Positions 53,484-55,450 of a stretch of DNA of 55,450 bases are shown piece after piece. A program made the position numbers and the translations under genes. Position 1 is the stretch's first letter. The number at the start of each line of letters is the position of its first letter. The stretch is taken from positions 1 through 55,450 of the forward strand of contig JAUIBL010000028.1 of assembly GCA_030428355.1 (NCBI GenBank), written 5' to 3'. The stretch is from Alphaproteobacteria bacterium (GTDB lineage: Bacteria > Pseudomonadota > Alphaproteobacteria > Rhodobacterales > Rhodobacteraceae). A model generated the notes under the pieces. That model searched no databases. It saw nothing but the letters and a program-made list of their open reading frames with translations, and had not been told where the DNA came from.

Positions 53484-54860
53484 TCAGAAGAAGTCGATCG
53501 ACACCTGAAGCAGGCGTTCGACCTCGCGCACATCCTTGGCCAGCGTGAAGAGCACCACCTGATCCCCCTCCTCGATCACCATCGACCCCGTGGGGCGCTT
53601 GACCTTGCCCGCCTTGCGCACCGCACCGACCAGCACGCCTTCGGGGAAGTCGATGTCGCGCAGCTTCTGCCCCGCCATCGGTGAGGTCGACAACACCTCC
53701 GCCTCGATCACCTCGGCCTCGGCGTCGCCGATGGAATAGACCGCGCGCACCCGGCCATGCCGGAAATGGCGCAGGATCGAACTCACCGTGACCGAGCGCG
53801 GGTTGATATAGGCGTCGATCCCCAGTGGCTCCATCAACGGCTCCAAGGTCGGGTCGTTGATCAGCGCGATCGCCATCCGGCAGCCTTCGGACTTGGCGCG
53901 CACCGCGGCCAGCATGTTGACCTTGTCGTCATCGGTCACACACAGCACCGCATCCGCGCGTTCGATATTCGCTTCGGACAGCAGCGCCACGTCCAGCCCG
54001 TCGCCATTCAGGACAATCGTCCGCTCCAGCGCCTCGGCGGCGCGTTCCGCGTTCTTGCGGTTGCGCTCGATCATCTTGACCCGCACCCGGTCGGCCCGCT
54101 GTTCCAGATCGCGCGCCACCATCAGCCCGACATTGCCGCCGCCGATGATCACCACCCGCTCCTGCTTGTGATGGGTCTTGCCGAAGATCTCGAGCGTCCG
54201 CCGCACGTCCTCGGAATGGGACATCACGTAACAGGAATCGCCCACGAAGATCTGGTCCCCCGATTCCGGCGCAAACAGCGTGCCCTCGCGGCGGATGCCC
54301 ACCACGATGCTGCGCAGCGTCGAGAAGAGATCGGTCAACTGCTTCAGCGGCGTGTTCACGATGGGGCAGTCAGGGTCGATGGTCAGCCCCATCAGCGCCG
54401 CATCGCCATCAAGGAACTTCTCCGTATCGAACGCCGCCGGTGCGTTGAGCCGCTGCAAGGCCGCCTCGGCCACCTCCATCTCGGGGCTGATCACCACGTC
54501 GATGGGCATGTGATCGCGGCGGTAGAGGTCGGAATAGATCGCCGTCAGATAGGATTTCGACCGCAGCCGCGCGATCTTGCGCGGGATCGAGAACACCGAA
54601 TGCGCCACCTGACAGGTCACCATGTTGACCTCGTCCGAATGGGTCGCCGCGATGATCATGTCCGCGTCCCGCGCCCCCGCCTGGTCGAGCACATCCGGAT
54701 ACGAGGCGAACCCCGCGATCCCCTGCACATCCAGCGCATCCGTCGCCCGGCGCACCAGATCGGGGTTGCTGTCCACCACGGTGACGTCATTGCGCTCCCC
54801 CGAGAGGTGCCGCGCGATCTGCCAGCCGACCTGACCTGCTCCGCAGATGATAACCTTCAT
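53484..54860 (-). CDS. trkA: Trk potassium transport regulatory subunit TrkA
   Basis: 458 residues in two RCK halves: N-terminal Rossmann motif MKVIICGAGQVGWQIARHL (1-19) and VVIIGGGNVGLMVARDL (about 232-248), each followed by an RCK_C domain (for example SGDQIFVGDSCYVMSHSEDV). Gates TrkH through NAD(H)/nucleotide binding at the cytosolic face. Operon trkA-trkH-hfq-hflX on the minus strand. Confidence 0.96.
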   Translation of the reverse strand: MKVIICGAGQVGWQIARHLSGERNDVTVVDSNPDLVRRATDALDVQGIAGFASYPDVLDQAGARDADMIIAATHSDEVNMVTCQVAHSVFSIPRKIARLRSKSYLTAIYSDLYRRDHMPIDVVISPEMEVAEAALQRLNAPAAFDTEKFLDGDAALMGLTIDPDCPIVNTPLKQLTDLFSTLRSIVVGIRREGTLFAPESGDQIFVGDSCYVMSHSEDVRRTLEIFGKTHHKQERVVIIGGGNVGLMVARDLEQRADRVRVKMIERNRKNAERAAEALERTIVLNGDGLDVALLSEANIERADAVLCVTDDDKVNMLAAVRAKSEGCRMAIALINDPTLEPLMEPLGIDAYINPRSVTVSSILRHFRHGRVRAVYSIGDAEAEVIEAEVLSTSPMAGQKLRDIDFPEGVLVGAVRKAGKVKRPTGSMVIEEGDQVVLFTLAKDVREVERLLQVSIDFF

Positions 54861-55450
54861 GTCCCGCAGCCCGCCGCCGGGCCCCTTGGCTGTGTCGCAG
54901 CCTTCTCAATGGCAGAGGTCCGGGGTGGGGTCAATTGCAGAGGGCCGCGCCACCCGCCCCGTAGGCTGCGTGCTCGCACGCGCCACGCCCCCAACCACTC
55001 CGCGCAACGCTCACCCGCCGCGCATTGCCGACGCGCGCGGAGGCGATCCGACCGTCGAATCCCTCGATTTATCCCGGCCACGTCCGAAGAAGGTCAAAGC
55101 GGAGCACTGGCCCCACCAAATCGCCGCCGCGTGGGGGCGCGTCGGCGATGCGCGGCGGGCTTTGCCCGCTGTTTCGCGCGGACTCCATGATTGCCCATTG
55201 CCAACGTCCGCTTGAGGTGCGGGACGCTTCCAACCGACCTGTCGAAGCAAGAATTCGCTCCGCGAAAATAGCTGAACGACAGAGCGTTGAAAGTCGCCTT
55301 AATGCGATAAATGCAGGATCAAGCTTTGGAACGTCTGATTTACCGTTTTGGCTGCGCCGATTTCCGTGCAATCGGGCTTTGATTGAGCAGACAGGAACCG
55401 ATTTTGGGCTCGTAGCGCCAGAATTGGCTGTTCTGAGGCCCCCAACGCCT
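54861..55450. other. non-coding right end with an open, unrecognised frame
   Basis: Gap of 590 bp after trkA (upstream side of its promoter). It contains GC-rich inverted segments (for example gcgcgcc/ggcgcg blocks around 54950-55030). The composition becomes more AT-rich from about 55240. A plus-strand frame from ATG 55187 (MIAHCQRPLEVRDASNRPVE) stays open to the window edge for 88 codons; it has no recognised family, so coding is unproven. Short minus-strand frames here look like noise. Confidence 0.4.

Noticed and set aside
55011..55371. Minus-strand frames of 79 and 100 codons at the right end
   Set aside because: Overlapping each other and Ser/Arg/Pro-rich without motifs; coding cannot be supported.

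Overview
The window reads as a chromosomal segment of a marine alphaproteobacterium of the Rhodobacterales (Roseobacter group). The basis is the high GC content and alpha-type gene neighbourhoods: tatABC next to a DUF815 ATPase, ppiD-trpE, hfq-hflX behind trkH-trkA, and yajC-secDF next to ccmABCDG. It also has B12-dependent NrdJ rather than an obvious NrdAB, short roseobacter-type intergenic mosaic repeats, and tRNA genes with encoded CCA. No phage, insertion sequence, CRISPR array or rRNA was seen. Gene assignments rest on recognising protein motifs by eye; no database was searched.

Layout. 1-3.4 kb: a one-carbon/cobalamin methyl-transfer operon (small PF13769-type protein, MetF-like reductase, HAD phosphatase, CmuB-like pterin methyltransferase) ending at a strong terminator. 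3.6-6.1 kb (minus): tatA-tatB-tatC plus a DUF815 ATPase. 6.3-10.2 kb: a WYL-type regulator followed by a 1066-residue self-sufficient reductive dehalogenase fused to an FMN/NAD/2Fe-2S reductase, the most striking enzyme here. 10.3-11.2 kb: a secreted EF-hand protein divergent from a small ECF sigma factor. 11.5-15.7 kb: nrdJ with an NrdR box and two DnaA boxes upstream, then tRNA-Pro. 15.8-17.5 kb: DUF192 protein, double cold-shock-domain protein, pdxH. 17.6-24.3 kb (plus): fabI, a LysE exporter, gpt, an aminotransferase, ppiD, trpE. 24.5-31.9 kb: sufE, a lipoprotein, rnd, purN-purM, a CAU tRNA that looks like tRNA-Ile2, a CbiX-like protein, an SDR dehydrogenase, an LpxL-like acyltransferase and a DUF1223 protein. 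32.1-35.0 kb: acnA. 35.0-36.0 kb: an orphan caspase-fold-like small protein and a 33-residue peptide. 36.0-43.1 kb (minus): yajC-secD-secF-TauE-Mth938, then ccmA-ccmB-ccmC-ccmD-ccmG. 43.3-46.1 kb: trypsin-like protease, serS, a TspO-like membrane protein. 46.1-54.9 kb: second EF-hand protein, GarR-like dehydrogenase, penicillin acylase, hflX, hfq, trkH, trkA.

How genes work together: the tat, sec and ccm blocks together form an envelope biogenesis core. Four loci (methyltransferase, dehalogenase, NrdJ, CbiX-like protein) use or handle corrinoids. purM-purN, trpE, pdxH, fabI and acnA are housekeeping metabolism.

The strongest undescribed signal is a repeated 39-bp module of two 18-bp palindromes separated by exactly 3 bp. 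It is present six times in two arrays (38818-39013 and 46501-46747). The arms vary between arrays in a base-pair-compensating way around a constant CGTCRACG centre. Each array sits 11-15 bp after the stop codon of a minus-strand gene.
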